Shown here: in pieces, positions 11,059-23,552 of the stretch
How the letters are laid out: every line of letters begins with the position of its first letter
Numbering within the stretch: the stretch's first letter is position 1
Assembly: GCF_037975245.1 (NCBI RefSeq)
Contig: NC_092576.1
Span: 37,104,611-37,168,610 of the forward strand
DNA: 64,000 bases
Direction of reading: 5' to 3'
Source: Apostichopus japonicus
Lineage: Eukaryota > Echinodermata > Holothuroidea > Aspidochirotida > Stichopodidae
Notes under the pieces: model-generated
Seen by the model: the letters and a program-made list of their open reading frames with translations, nothing else
Database searches by the model: none
What the model was told of the DNA's origin: nothing
Made by a program: the position numbers and the translations under genes

Positions 11059-14000
11059 TCTCTCTCTAATACACGCACAATCACACACATTAATTTCATC
11101 CAGATAAGACTGCCTCACCATACTCTGAAGAAAGTTTTATCCATACTGTAGTTAAGAGTTAATATGCTACTATTATATTATCGTACAGTGATCACGCTGT
11201 TTCTTTACACACTGTATATATCTGACATATGCCATCTTTGTACAGACCTACTAGTGATGGTTAACTTTCCTTTCATTGTAATCTATATGATGATGTACAC
11301 TGTATATTCAAGCCCATTGTATTCTTTATACATGACCTGTCAATCGCGCGGTAATACGTCACGTGACTAAACGACTGCAGCTCCGGTATCTGGATACGTC
11401 AATGATCTGTTGTTCTGAAGGTCATTTTGACAAGTACTAAATCTGTCTCTACGTATTTTTTTTATAATGTTAGCCACACGATGTTTGGAAGAAAACGTTT
11501 CAGTCGGCGAATTTTTGGATTCTGCTAGGGAAGAATAGGATCACTACTACTGGTGCCCCCCTCTCACATCCCCCCTTCTTTTTTTTTTCTTAAAGGTCAC
11601 ACAGCGTATTTCTTATAGCAAATCATTGCGTTTAGGGACCACATTCTATATATCGTCTAACATTCTTATTTCCGGGTAGGAACCCCAATGCCCTACGTTG
11701 GCTTAAATGACCCCAGGGCAACATACCCTCCATTATAAAATTCGACTCTTGCCCTCCTATCAAGGTCCATGCACCTACTTTCATTTTGAACTTATCAAAT
11801 ATTATTTACTAGCACAACCTTTTTTTAGAGCTAATTTATAAAAACATAAATTATAGTCTAAACATACCTCAGAATGCATCATTTGGCTTATATTTTATTT
11901 TGTTTTTATTCTGGGGGTGAGGTGGGGCACCCCTAAACCACCAAACATAGGAGTTACTGTAGCTTCAGTGATCCTTCGGCAGCGCCCACTCAGTTATACA
12001 AATATTTCATTCACAGCTGGCCCTGCTATAAACATTAAAGTCACTACCTGAATCAGTCGGAATAAAATTCAAATGTTACACTGTACCCCGTCCCCCATTT
12101 TATAAATTCATCCGCACGACACTGGGTTTCGTGATTAAATGATGGCATGTTGTAATTACTTCATCAAATGTTTACAAAAGAAAGAAAAATAGAACCTTGT
12201 ATCATTACGTAATCGTATCAAGCGCGATATCGCATCGCGTTCGTGCATGTCCGTGATGAAAGGTTACAGTAAACCTTGATTTTCTTTCTTTACACCATTC
12301 CTATACGTGCCAAGAATCTCGGGGTTGTACTCTATACTAATGAAATCACAAGAAATGATATGAACGTTTCGATAAAACTAACCGAAATAGCACTTACTGT
12401 CCATACGTTCACATCATTGTAGGCCTAATTTCATGAAGGAAGTGGAAATCTCAGAGGTGGGGAGGGGGGGGGGTGTCAGTCAGGCTAAGAAATTAAGCAC
12501 AGCTTTAATGTTTCATATGCTCATTAGAGTACATTACATTTGCACATTTAACTTGCGACATAAAACATACCGTGTTTATCAAACTATTATCAGGAGATAT
12601 ACCACCACGTCTTTAATTTATGCATAAATGTTATTTAGGTCGGTCCGAATAACAATAACAACAAAATGTAACTTTAAAGGCATTGAAGACTCGCCCCAAA
12701 CCGCGTGCCGCGCTCTGAAAAAGTTAACTGTCCGTTGCTTGCAAGTGACGTTTTCTGCTTGTCGCTACAAAATGCAGACAGTAATGAAACGTGATACCTT
12801 GTTATCTTTAGCTGGACATGAGATGTCCATCGTTTTTATCGTTTGTACACTGTGCTGTGGGTATTGACTGTAGCTGTATGTACTGACTGACATTTGACTG
12901 TACACTAGTGTCTCATTACCGACGGTAGCAAGCTGTGTGTGTATTTTCCGGGATCGATGGTGGTGTGCAGCACTTCTGTTACACCTCATTCGAAACTTGG
13001 TCAAATTACCGGCATTGGACGTTTCTTTTTGCGCGAGTCTTCACACCCTTTAATGATACATTTTATAAAAGCTGTCAATATATGGAGGAAAATAATGTAA
13101 ATTTGCGATGTCAGCTATACATTTGTGGCAAAATGTAGTCGATCATTTTTATGTTAATGCCTTAACAATATATTGATGACATAACGAAGGTTCATGTCTA
13201 GTTGTATTTGTTGGTTAGCTTATTCATGGGTCCGTTTGTGCATAGTGAGATTAACTTAACATGCAGAAAATTAAGTCGGCAACTTACAATTATATTCAAA
13301 CGAATTGAGAGATAGAACACTGATCAGATCCTTCTTTTCTACGACCCACCCGACCCCCCCCCCCCGAAACCCTTCAAGGGTCCTTGATAAGTTGGATATA
13401 CAGTACCTTCTATTTAATGTTTGTTGTTGGTGAAAAGCATGAACAGAGCTGTACTTCAATTATTCACTGTTGCCCCACTGTCATATAAGTTATCATCAGT
13501 TTCGGATTGAGGCACCCGATACACACATAGAATTATCTACTGTAAATCAGTAAAAACTGGATCTCGCTATAAACCAGTGGAATGTGGGATTAGGATTAGA
13601 GTGTAAGAACTGAGACTATGTGACTGTGTAATCCCAACAAATCCAGTTTGGATTTATTCGTTGAAATTACAGATATCCTCAGTTATTCCTGTAAACCTTA
13701 ATAGCGCATTCTACTGAGTTATCATATTTGTCAGCACAATCCAGTATTTTACTGTGGTACAAAACTTTTAAGATTTACGGTATTAACTGTCATCTCTTTG
13801 TGAATCGGTTGATTGAGGGCTCGACGTCATAGTGGAACCATTTTTGATACTTTTGGATTTGGATTTAAACCTTTATCCTTTGAAAAAAAAAAACTTCCAT
13901 CATTTTGAAAATACCGTTCAGTTGTTTTCAAACTTTTCCATAGCCGGTGTATTCCTGATCGTTCCTAAAAAAAAAACGTTACTGGTGTGTGAGGTTGTAA

Positions 14001-14127
14001 CAGAGGAAGGAACAACTATTGATGTATTACATATGATGAGTAAATCTTGATACTGTATTCGAAATAGTAACAATTAAAGAAGGATGTAATGACAAATGAC
14101 TGATTCTATTTCTTTCTCTGATTATAG
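11059..14127. other. Unassigned spacer
   Basis: No exon could be supported. 12244-12420 is a diverged relative of 25260-25440: both contain an AGAAATG-TATGAAC phrase, then ACTGAAATAGC / ACCGAAATAGC and ACTGTCCA-CGTTCA. This looks like an old dispersed repeat. Poly-G/C tracts occur near 12464 and 13357. Confidence 0.4.
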
Positions 14128-14204
14128 CCTAGATGACTGTCTGCTGCCCTCATCGATACCCGTCGGACCATCTCTATCCACACTGAAATCTCGGGGAGTG
14201 AAAG
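14128..14204 (+). CDS. Exon of unidentified gene X (first seen)
   Basis: A 77-nt exon with acceptor TTCTCTGATTATAG and donor AAAG|GTAGAG. Only one frame is open; from 14129 it reads LDDCLLPSSIPVGPSLST and ends in SRGVK with one base over. That base joins in phase to the exon at 16759, giving a valine codon. Codon use and splice edges look genuine. I do not recognise the protein. Upstream exons were not found. Confidence 0.55.
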
Positions 14205-15447
14205 GTAGAGTTCATATTTATTGTTCGATTGATGACTCTGTCATGTGTCATGTTGTTTACAGTTCAAACCATTCCAGTAGCCGACATTGATTGGGTTTTA
14301 GTTTCAGTCAAACTGAGGGGGCTAAATATCACCGGGCGTCATTGCCTGTTGCAGTAAACATGGACAGATAGTCATGAGCCAGAAAATTTGTGAGATATCG
14401 TTTATTTGTTGATGTTGTTTAATACAGGGTATGTTGTATACTTTGCAACAAGTTGAGTAAATTCGTTTTTTGGATAAAGTCAATCTGCTGCTTTGAAAAA
14501 TACATATAACTGTGTACTGAGCTCATCTTACAGAAACCAATACTAGAATAAAATAAAGACAGGCTTTCTGATCATTGCGTACGTCTTTAATAAATAACAA
14601 TAAATACAGCATCGTAGGAAGCGATTTAAACATAAGGAAACAGAAAGGGATTTGGTTGGCAGGTTTGAGGTTATTCTTCGGTACTACGGTGGCTCAAGTG
14701 GGACACTGGAAATGTTGCTTTTTTATACAGAAAATTCAGAATTTCATTTCAAATTTCGGGTAATTTGCTCTAATTGCCAAATATTTATGAAAAAAAGTAG
14801 CACCGATGAAATGCCGACTTCTTTCACAACAAGTCGACTAACTCATCGAAATTTGGCGATGTTTATCGGAAAGTCTACTTTGTTTATCATGTCGTTTAAT
14901 ACGTTTTTAATTGATGTTTATTATTGGAATTGTAAAATAGACCCATCTATTCAAATTTGGCTTCTATGTCAGACTGCTACATTCTGTCAAAATTTTGAAA
15001 AATATCAAAACACGACGGATGAAAAAACGTATTAAAATCAACTCTCACCATTACAGAGTTGCGACTAATGATCCAACTGTATGATCTAGCACTGCCTTGT
15101 AATGCATATTTTAGTTAAACATACAATGGAGGGCAGACTATTTATTCTGTACCTCTATCGCGAAAAACATATTTTAAAACGTGTTGGTAACCGCCCTTTG
15201 GCCTGGTATTGTGCTATGAATAAAAGGCTATGAAAACGCTGAAAATACTTACAAACACTGTTAGATGGTTTCCAAATTAAACAAAATTACACATGTATTG
15301 TAACATCGTTAAAACTTTAACACTCGCAGACTAATTACATGGTCGCGTGTTTGTGAAATAAGTAAATGTCTATTCTTTTCCTAACGATTAATATCTTTCC
15401 TGATAAAAGGCGAATTAAAAGGTACGTTATCTTTATATACCTGCTGT

Positions 15448-16141
15448 ATCACAGTCAGGGGCGTAGCGAGCGGGGGGGGGTGGGGGGGGGGACTGCAAGT
15501 TAAAATTTTGGGTCTGTCGGCAAAAGGAGAAAAGGTGAAGAGAGGGGAAGGGGGAGGAAGAAGGAAAGCTGAATAGAGAAAAGGAGAACGGGAGCTTCTT
15601 TATCGGTTATTTCGATTTTCCAGTTCTCCATCTGATAAACTCATTCACCAATCCAATCACCCGACGCCTGCAAGTTAAAAACTCTATTGGCAAATAACTG
15701 ATAATGTCACGGCCGTCAGTATAGCTACTGTAGCCAGGCCCAGCTAGACGAGTGCCAGAATCGCCGGCAACTCAGTGGAAGAAATGGAATTAAAGGCTTC
15801 CATATAGGCCGCAGCCCACGAGTCGTGCTATCGTGTGACAATGTGTTGTTATTATCCACTGTTCAAAATGACGTCATCGTAGATGTCATTCGTTCTTCTT
15901 CTGCCGACTGCCATAAAAATAATATCGAAATGGAAATTCTACGGTGCCAAATTTGACTTAAAATATGCACCAGATTGCATCTAAGGACGTTTCAAAACTA
16001 AAAATTTTCCAAAGGGGAGAGGGACAACCCCTTCCCTTAGACCCCTTCCCCATTTCAGTCACCACTTCCACATCCGTCGGCAAATCAAATTCTCCACACC
16101 CCCCAACAACAACAAAACTTCGCTACGCCCCTGATCACAGT
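15448..16141. mobile_element. hAT-type MITE, 678 bp, perfect 8-bp TSD
   Basis: Element 15456-16133 begins CAGGGGCGTAGCG and ends CGCTACGCCCCTG, a perfect 13-bp terminal inverted repeat. It is flanked by ATCACAGT at 15448-15455 and again at 16134-16141. An 8-bp duplication and CAGG...CCTG ends are diagnostic of hAT elements. There is no transposase. A long poly-G tract lies just inside the left end (about 15471-15490). It sits in the intron between the two exons of gene X. Confidence 0.92.
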
Positions 16142-16758
16142 GTGAGAGAGATATATGCTCCATGTTCATTACGGCAGATGTCAAAGGTATGTATGCATTA
16201 TGCAACATGACGTTAAAAGGTTTGAGATTTGACGGAATGGTAATTAATGGCAATTCTTAACAACTATTTCATAAGTATTGCAAAAAAGCAAATGTAATTG
16301 AAGAACTGTGTGATGATCTTATCGTGTAACATGGAAACGATTTATAGTTTTGAAATATGGACTAAACTTGTGTTGTCTACATTATTGCATTGTCACCAAA
16401 AAACAAAATTCTCGTTTAATATTTCATTGTAGATGTATGCTAACCAGGGAAGGGAATGTATGGGGGGGGGTTATTGGGAACATCTACAATTTGTTGTATA
16501 ACATAGCTCACCTACAATATATCTGACTTCACCATCCTCCCAAAATCACTTTTCTAAAGGACATGTGACAACCCAAAACTATCTTCAGCGAAAAGAAAGC
16601 ATACGCATCCCTTGAGAGAATAAAGATCTTAGTAGCACGTGCTATGGTTGTTTCTGTTGTGTATTCTTCAGAATGTTTCATTCATTAAATACATCATTGA
16701 TATTATTTTATTCGTTATAGCCTATATTTTGTTTATGAATCTTCTTTGTTTCTTACAG

Positions 16759-16829
16759 TTGTCTGGACTCCTGATTCAGATAAGAATGATGAAGATTATT
16801 GGCTTGATCTAGACTCTGGTCGTTGGGAA
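16759..16829 (+). CDS. Exon of unidentified gene X (second seen)
   Basis: A 71-nt exon with acceptor TTTGTTTCTTACAG and donor GTAAGT. With the base carried from the previous exon it gives 24 codons, VVWTPDSDKNDEDYW then LDLDSGRWE, ending in phase 0. The segment is acidic and tryptophan-rich. The matched phases, pyrimidine-rich acceptor and consensus donor make a real gene likely. Later exons were not found, and the family is not recognised. Confidence 0.6.
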
Positions 16830-17209
16830 GTAAGTAATTATTACATCTCCTGTATAATAATTATTTCATCAAAGTTGTTTTAATAACATATCGATATTGT
16901 AATTACTAGCAAGATCATGAAATTACCACTGACGTGGTACTTGAGTACCCCCAGACGTTTGTAACTCGGCGCAAGTCGTTGTAATGAACACAGCATGGCT
17001 TAGTTAAAGTAAATAAAAGAAGGTGATGTCATTTAATGAAATAACTATAACTGTGATATATCAATAACTGTTTCATTGACTCGTGTATCGATTATCAGTT
17101 GATGGTTTCTGAATGAGAAGTAGTATAAAGAAAGTACTGACATATCGGGTGAGTAGAGACAAGTGAGCAAAACACGTTGAATGATTGGATAAAATTAATA
17201 GTAACAAAT

Positions 17210-18235
17210 ATTTATATATAGGCAATGGGTGGATTAAAATTATGTAGATTACAATTATTACTTAACAAACACGGAGTGGATTAAAGGGATGTAATTAACA
17301 AATGTTACTAAAGATACACTGGATGGATAAAAGGGATGTTGTCAACGAATATTGCTTAATAGACACTGCGGATTTAAGGGATGTTGTCAACAAATATTAC
17401 TAACTATATACACAGTGGATTAAAGAGATGTAGTCAACAAATATCACTAACATACACAGATTGGATTAAAGAGATCAGGTTCAACAAATATTACTAAATA
17501 TATACAGTGAATTAGTGGGATGTAGTTAATAAATATTACTGAATATACACTGAGTGGATTAAAGGGATGTAGTCAACAACTATTACTAAATATATACAGT
17601 GGATTAGTGTGATGTAGTCAACAAATATTACTAAATATACACTGGATGGATTAAAGGGATGTTGTCAACAAATATTGCTTAATAGACACTGTGGATTTAA
17701 GGGATGTAGTCAACAGATATTACTAAATATACACAGTGGATTAAAGGGATGTAGTCAACAAATATCACTAACTATATACACAGTGGATTAAAGGGATGTA
17801 GTCAACAAATATCACTAACAGACGCGGAGTGGATTAATTAAAGAAATAGTTTCAACAAATATTACTAAATATACACTGGGTGGATTAAAGGGATGTAGTC
17901 AACAAATATTGCTAAATATGCACCGTGGATGTAAGGGATATAGTCAACATATATTACTAATAAACACTGAGTGGAATAAAGGGATGTAGTCAACATATAT
18001 AACTAAATAAACACTGGATGTATTAAAGGGATGTTGTCAACAAATATTACTAAATAAACACTCAGTGGATTCAAGGGATATAGTCAACAAATATTACTTA
18101 ACATACATTGAGTGGAATATAGTGATGTAGTCAACAAATTTTACTAAACAAGCAATAGGTGGATTAAAGGAATATAGTCAACAAATATTACTAAACATAC
18201 AATGAGTGGATTAACTTGATGTAGTCAACACATAT
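17210..18235. repeat. ~46-bp tandem repeat, ~22 diverged units
   Basis: Units of 45-47 bp carry GGATTAAAGGGATGTAGTCA and ACAAATATTACTAAATATAC. Divergence between neighbours is appreciable, so the array is older than the 68-bp and 115-bp ones. It lies downstream of gene X exon 16759-16829, presumably in an intron. Confidence 0.88.
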
Positions 18236-19570
18236 TTCAAAATTTGGACTGAAATGATACATACAATTGGTTTATCAAAAACTTAAAAAAAAAAAATCAT
18301 GCAATCAATGGACTTAAATTGACTTTATCAACACTGAATGAGGTACATTAACGTTATGTGGTGAGCAATCATTGCTAAAGATTGGATGAGTAGATTGGAT
18401 CGATATAACTATTTTACATGATTATTCACTGTGTTGTCAACAGAACAATGTGGTGGATGCTTGGTCTGTTACTTTTCTCCTTGCTCTAGTTCAGGATCAG
18501 TGAATTTCTAACAAATAAACAATATATATTACAGAACATATGCCGTACATAGTGTAAGTTGTTTTACGTGAAGTCTAATTATCGACACAATGTTACAAAT
18601 ACATACAGCAACGAGTAAATAAGAGAGGTCAGGTTCCAAGGGGGACTGGGGTTCGTGGAGTCTATAGTCCCAGCACTGGGTTATTTTGGGAAATGCTCGG
18701 GAAAATTTGGAGTTGGCAAGGGGCAATATGGTATATGGACAGTGCAAACACGAAGGCAAGGAACGAAAACTGACTTGAGATATTGTAATAGTAATGATTC
18801 AGTGTGTGGAACAGAGGGAATTAGTGCACGAGTTTGGTCCAGTTAGGTCATGGCAATTGAATGTTGCATATGGCTTTAACTAAGCATTCCATAAGTCTGG
18901 ATGAAGTTCCAATGTTGTAAACGCAGGTTACAAACCGTTTAATGGGAATAGTATAAAGTGTTGTAACAGTCACCGAGGTAAAGTGATAAAGTATTATTAT
19001 ACTAATATTACATACCTAACAGTGAGAGGTTTAAAGTCATGTAAAGAACAAATATAACTAAACAATCATATAGATATTGGTTTAAATGGCGAAGTGAACA
19101 CAAACTTCTCATCATCCAATGAGTAGGGTAAAGTGATAGTAATCAATTATATATCTCCAACAATCCAATCACGCACTCGGTAATTAAAGGTACATTAAAA
19201 CAAAACACATATATCGGTACTTATCTATATTAGCGACTGAAAGTAATTTAGCAAATCAGTATAATGAATCATCAAGCAGAAATGTCATATTAATGTATTC
19301 CCTTCTTAACATAATATTTATCATTGATGGTAAGGATTAAATGTTTAAAGAAGAAGCAACAGTAACTTATTAGTAGACATTAGTCCTTTGTATTATAGTT
19401 TCCACTCTTATAAATCCACATATCTTAAGTTATGATTCCCCCCCCCCCGACCCTCCTCCTCATAAAAAAACCTAAAACAATGTAACTGACTAGGCCTATC
19501 ACCAACGCATTCTATTTGAATGAGTTTTCTTCTTCTTCTTCTTCTTTTTCCTGTAGAAGGAAGGAACCTG
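18236..19570. other. Unassigned spacer
   Basis: AT-rich, no exon or strong repeat seen apart from a few more degraded GTAGTCAACA-like units at the left edge and a poly-C tract near 19440. Confidence 0.4.
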
Positions 19571-20215
19571 GTAGATGAATTCAACAAGCACTTGTTTCCG
19601 AAGACAACCTGATGTGATCCTCCTCGCAATCTCAGCAATTTCAGCGCCTTCAAAATAAAGCTGCACGTTTGGTGTTTTCTTTGCGGACGTGATCAGCGCT
19701 CTTGTCAGCTTATGTGTACTCTACATTGGCTACCGGTTAAGGACAGGATTAGTATACAACATCCTTTTATATGTTTTTAAATCTCTGCATGGTGATCCCC
19801 ATTGGAGCCTCGAGGCTCCCAGCTATCTCATTAATTTTCTTTCTTTGTATAATGCTCCTCTAAGTAATGTTGATGGTTTGAGACGTAGACTCCGCTCCTC
19901 ATCTGATACCACCAGACTCATGATTCCACGCTCAAAGCGTAAAACTGGTGATAATTTTTCAAGTTATCGGTCCCCGTCTCTGGAACCAACTGCCTGTGGG
20001 TATACGAGTGGCGGTTTCCGTCTCGGTCTTCAAAGGTCTCATGGAAAACATATTTATTTACAGCGCAGTAATGTTTGTAGATTTTGCTTGTGTTTAAGAT
20101 TGGTGTTCGTTTTTATTGTGTATTGTGTAAGTTATTTTTGTTTCTGTAAAGCGCTGTGATCTATTGTAGAGCACTCTATCAAATACATAGTAATCATAAT
20201 AATAATAACAATAAA
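19571..20215 (+). mobile_element. LINE 3' end (CR1/L2-like reverse-transcriptase tail)
   Basis: A degraded frame of about 156 codons contains LLYVFKSLHG, SYLINFLSLYNAPL and RSSSDTTRLMIPRSKRKTGD. This is the C-terminal signature that follows the reverse-transcriptase domain in CR1/L2-type non-LTR elements. Frame breaks occur before it (...FKIKLHVWCF) and near the end. The 3' UTR has GTAAAGCGCTGTGATC and a terminal run of ATAATAATAACAATAA units, as these elements usually do. 5'-truncated and dead. Confidence 0.75.
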
Positions 20216-22600
20216 AATAATATGTTCAGTACTATACACCAAGGAAGATGACTAAATCACAGAACTGTTAACAGTGGCGATACAATACAGGAAGTGAAGC
20301 ATAAACACATCCATCATGATGTCACCAGTAATTGATAAAACCTAGGCCCTCGGTATCTATATTCTCTTTGGCATGCATCCCTACCTTACCCCCTCGCTAC
20401 CTCTTCTCTCTAACATAGTGCCTCTAGTCTGATCTCGAACTATTCTTGCTGCCTTCTTTTTTCATTTACCTTCAGTGGTGTAAGAGTTATTATCCACCGC
20501 TTGATTCATCGAAAACCGCCTTTCTGAATTTTGCATAGGACGAACTGGGAGGGTGAGGGAATTTGGATCGATATATGTATATATAATTGTGGCCATCGTC
20601 TAGGTTAGTTTTTTTTTGCATTTTCATCACCATCGCTGTTTTAATGTATTGTGTTGATATTTCTTGTTAGGGAACTGCTTTATATACATGTTTTTTTTTT
20701 TTCTCATTAAAATCACAATAATCGTTTTTAACTGACTAGGTTCGATGCTGATATTTCAAATTTTATCATTCTGTTAAAAAATTATTGTCTGATATTACTT
20801 CATCGGTATTTCTTCCTCTACCGATTATAGAGAATGAAACATTAATGTCAGAATGACGTACTTAGCAATAAGTTACACTCGAAAAGAGAAAACACATGTG
20901 TGACAAAAAAATCAACATTTTTATTAAATTGTACTTGATGGAGTAATTACAAAGAAAATGGAGTATAGATGAGTTTGGCTGCCTCGGTTTTGAGACTGGT
21001 TTTTTTTTTTGAGGTGGTTACGTAACACTGTAGATAAAGTTTAAGTTCGTGGCAGTGGTAGAGAGACGGTACTTTCTGGTTTTCAATGTGTAATTGAACT
21101 CGTTTCAGCAGTGGTGTAGGTGTCACATAAGTACAAACACCACCAACATGACCCCAGGAAAATTGAAGGATGAACTCTCTCATTTACAGTCTTAATGGAG
21201 TTTACCTCTGTGGCATTTACTTTAGCGATTTCGGTTGTGATATAAATATAGTACTTGGAGAACGATAATCGGTACGTGAGTGGATATGGATGGTGTCAGT
21301 CAAGGAATCAGTGTTGGAGTATAGAGTATATGACGATTTAATTACGTCATCGACATGTCCAAACTGAATCAGTACGTCTTCTCATCTCTTGGAAAATTAC
21401 AAGTATCATACGATTTAGACAGCAAGAAAATCGAAAACCTCACAAAAAATGTGTAAACAATGACGAAAATAAGAATTGGTGGAATACAAATTTAAAATGA
21501 ATGTTACCACTATTAAATTATGTAGCTACTTTTATTTTAATATACAATTAAGTGTAGAAGTAAGTTTCTTAACGAATCATGAATTCAAATATTAAGAGCA
21601 TGAATTATCCATCCTTAACATTGTAATTCATTTTAAACGTATATTTTTTTTACGAATTAATTAACGTTGTTGGTTTAAGAGAATACTCTTTGATGTATTT
21701 TGTTTATGTCATACACAATATTAAGGAATGACAATATTGTGAGAGTGTTCGGCATCTTAACGCTTTCTGTATAATATCCATTGCATATACACAATATTAG
21801 GACAATATTAATATGTGATTGCTTGTACATTGTACTATATTCCAAAGTTTTAGTAAAGGTAAAGTAACATCTTACTAAACTTTGTGTTTTCAACTTAAAC
21901 TCGTCGTCCCGCGTGATATTACCTAACTTTAAAATAGGGCCTTACTTGACCAGGAGTTAAAGGTCAAAAGGTCAATTAATTGATAGACCCGTTCAGAAAT
22001 ATGGTCTACGGGTGTACGGAAGTGCATACATGAGCGGGCATATATAACTTCGAAACAGGTGATTAGGTTAATGGACGATTCATGTTACAAGGCATGGTGG
22101 GGACTCACATGTGTCCTGACGAGGTAGGGTGTCAGGGAATTTGATGCGCAGCGTCAATAGCCAATAACTCTGTGCATAAGAAAATGCGTAGATTGACGGG
22201 CACCGTATAGTTGTAGCGGACAGATGCACGGACAACGTTCCAACCTGTGGGTAAATAATCTATCGGAAGTTCGTCAGCCCAGTGATAAAACCTAGTTAAT
22301 ATCAGAGCAATGGCTTATTCAACTGTTTATCAAACAATGTATTCACTGTACGGCCTAACGCTGCAGAAACACGAAGAATTGATTTACTAAACTGGATGGT
22401 TATATTGTTTTCCCCTCTTTATATTTGAAATGCACGATGTATTTGATTTCACTTTTTATATTAGTTATACTTCCTGTTAACGTATTTGATAACTCCTTTT
22501 TATAAATTTTATATTAATTCTGTAACGAATAAATGAAATTAAATCATGTGCTGCTGCTTCCTCATTTATTACAAAGCAAGACATTTACACTATTTCAGTG
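20216..22600. other. Unassigned spacer
   Basis: No supported gene. On the minus strand around 20910-21300 two overlapping open frames end before a TTTAATAAAAATG polyadenylation-like sequence; neither is recognisable. No strong repeat structure. Confidence 0.35.
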
Positions 22601-22786
22601 ACGTGGGCAAAGGAACACCGGGAAAATACCCAACCCCTTCCCACATACAAACTTCCTATCATCATTCGGGAAAATGTTGTGCAGTCGGGGGATTTTAACA
22701 TTCAGCCGGGAAAATTAGTTCACAACTACGGGTGCGGCGATTTGTTTCAAATATTGGGGGGGGGGGGGGGGGCATTTGCTCGGAAG

Positions 22787-22849
22787 CAGGCGCGTAGCAA
22801 CTTTCATCCCCGGCAAATTTTTCGCGCGCTTCGTGATATTTTGCATATA

Positions 22850-22892
<43 letters not shown>

Positions 22893-22921
22893 ATATATAT
22901 ATATGTGTATATATATATGTA

Positions 22922-22976
<55 letters not shown>

Positions 22977-23552
22977 TTATATATATAGATACAGCCGTTT
23001 ATCCAGGATTTTCAAACCTGGGGGGGGGGGGCGCGAATTACTATCAAAGCGGAGCGCCACTATTAGTTGTCGCAAAGCGTACAAGAAAATTTTTGGTTTT
23101 GATAGCCCCCAGATCACCGGAAATGGCAATTCTCGGGCTTGAAAATGACCAACCAGATGTACACTTTTGCCTGAGAACCAAGTTTTTCCCAATAGTTTTT
23201 TTCATCCATAACCTTTTTCAAGATTGTCACCAGTCAAACATCATGTTCGACCTCATTGCATCGCCTGTGGATCATTGCTTTTGTAGCTAATACTACGTAA
23301 CGGCCCACACTACCCGTCAGCCCGAATTTTCAGGGTTTTAAGCCCATTATTTGTTCAGAATTTGAATAATAAATTCACTTCTAAACACAAAATCCATCTA
23401 TGGACAACCAATATAGAAAGTTAATTTATTGGTGTACAAATATTAAAACCTAACGGCTACTATAAAACTTCGATATCATAAAAATAAACAAACAATATGC
23501 TCGAGTGGGGGCGGTCTCCCCTTTCGCCCCTCCCCTCTTGGCTACACGCCTG
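22787..23552. mobile_element. TIR element, ~766 bp, enclosing AT microsatellite
   Basis: The left end is CAGGCGCGTAGCAA and the right end TTGGCTACACGCCTG, inverted complements with two differences. The CAGG...CCTG ends match the hAT-type element at 15456-16133. No clean 8-bp duplication is visible. Inside are an (AT)n/(GT)n tract (about 22845-22990) and a poly-G run near 23020. The predicted tyrosine/isoleucine-rich proteins are read-through of the microsatellite. A second candidate end, CAGTGACGTGGGCA, lies just outside at about 22596, so elements may be nested. Confidence 0.6.

Noticed and set aside
20910-21300. Minus-strand gene end with polyadenylation-like AATAAA
   Set aside because: Two overlapping frames are open, neither recognisable, and no acceptor was found; too weak to call.
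22598-23290. 230-codon open frame
   Set aside because: Its middle is the AT/GT microsatellite read as tyrosine-isoleucine, flanked by transposon sequence and a poly-G run.
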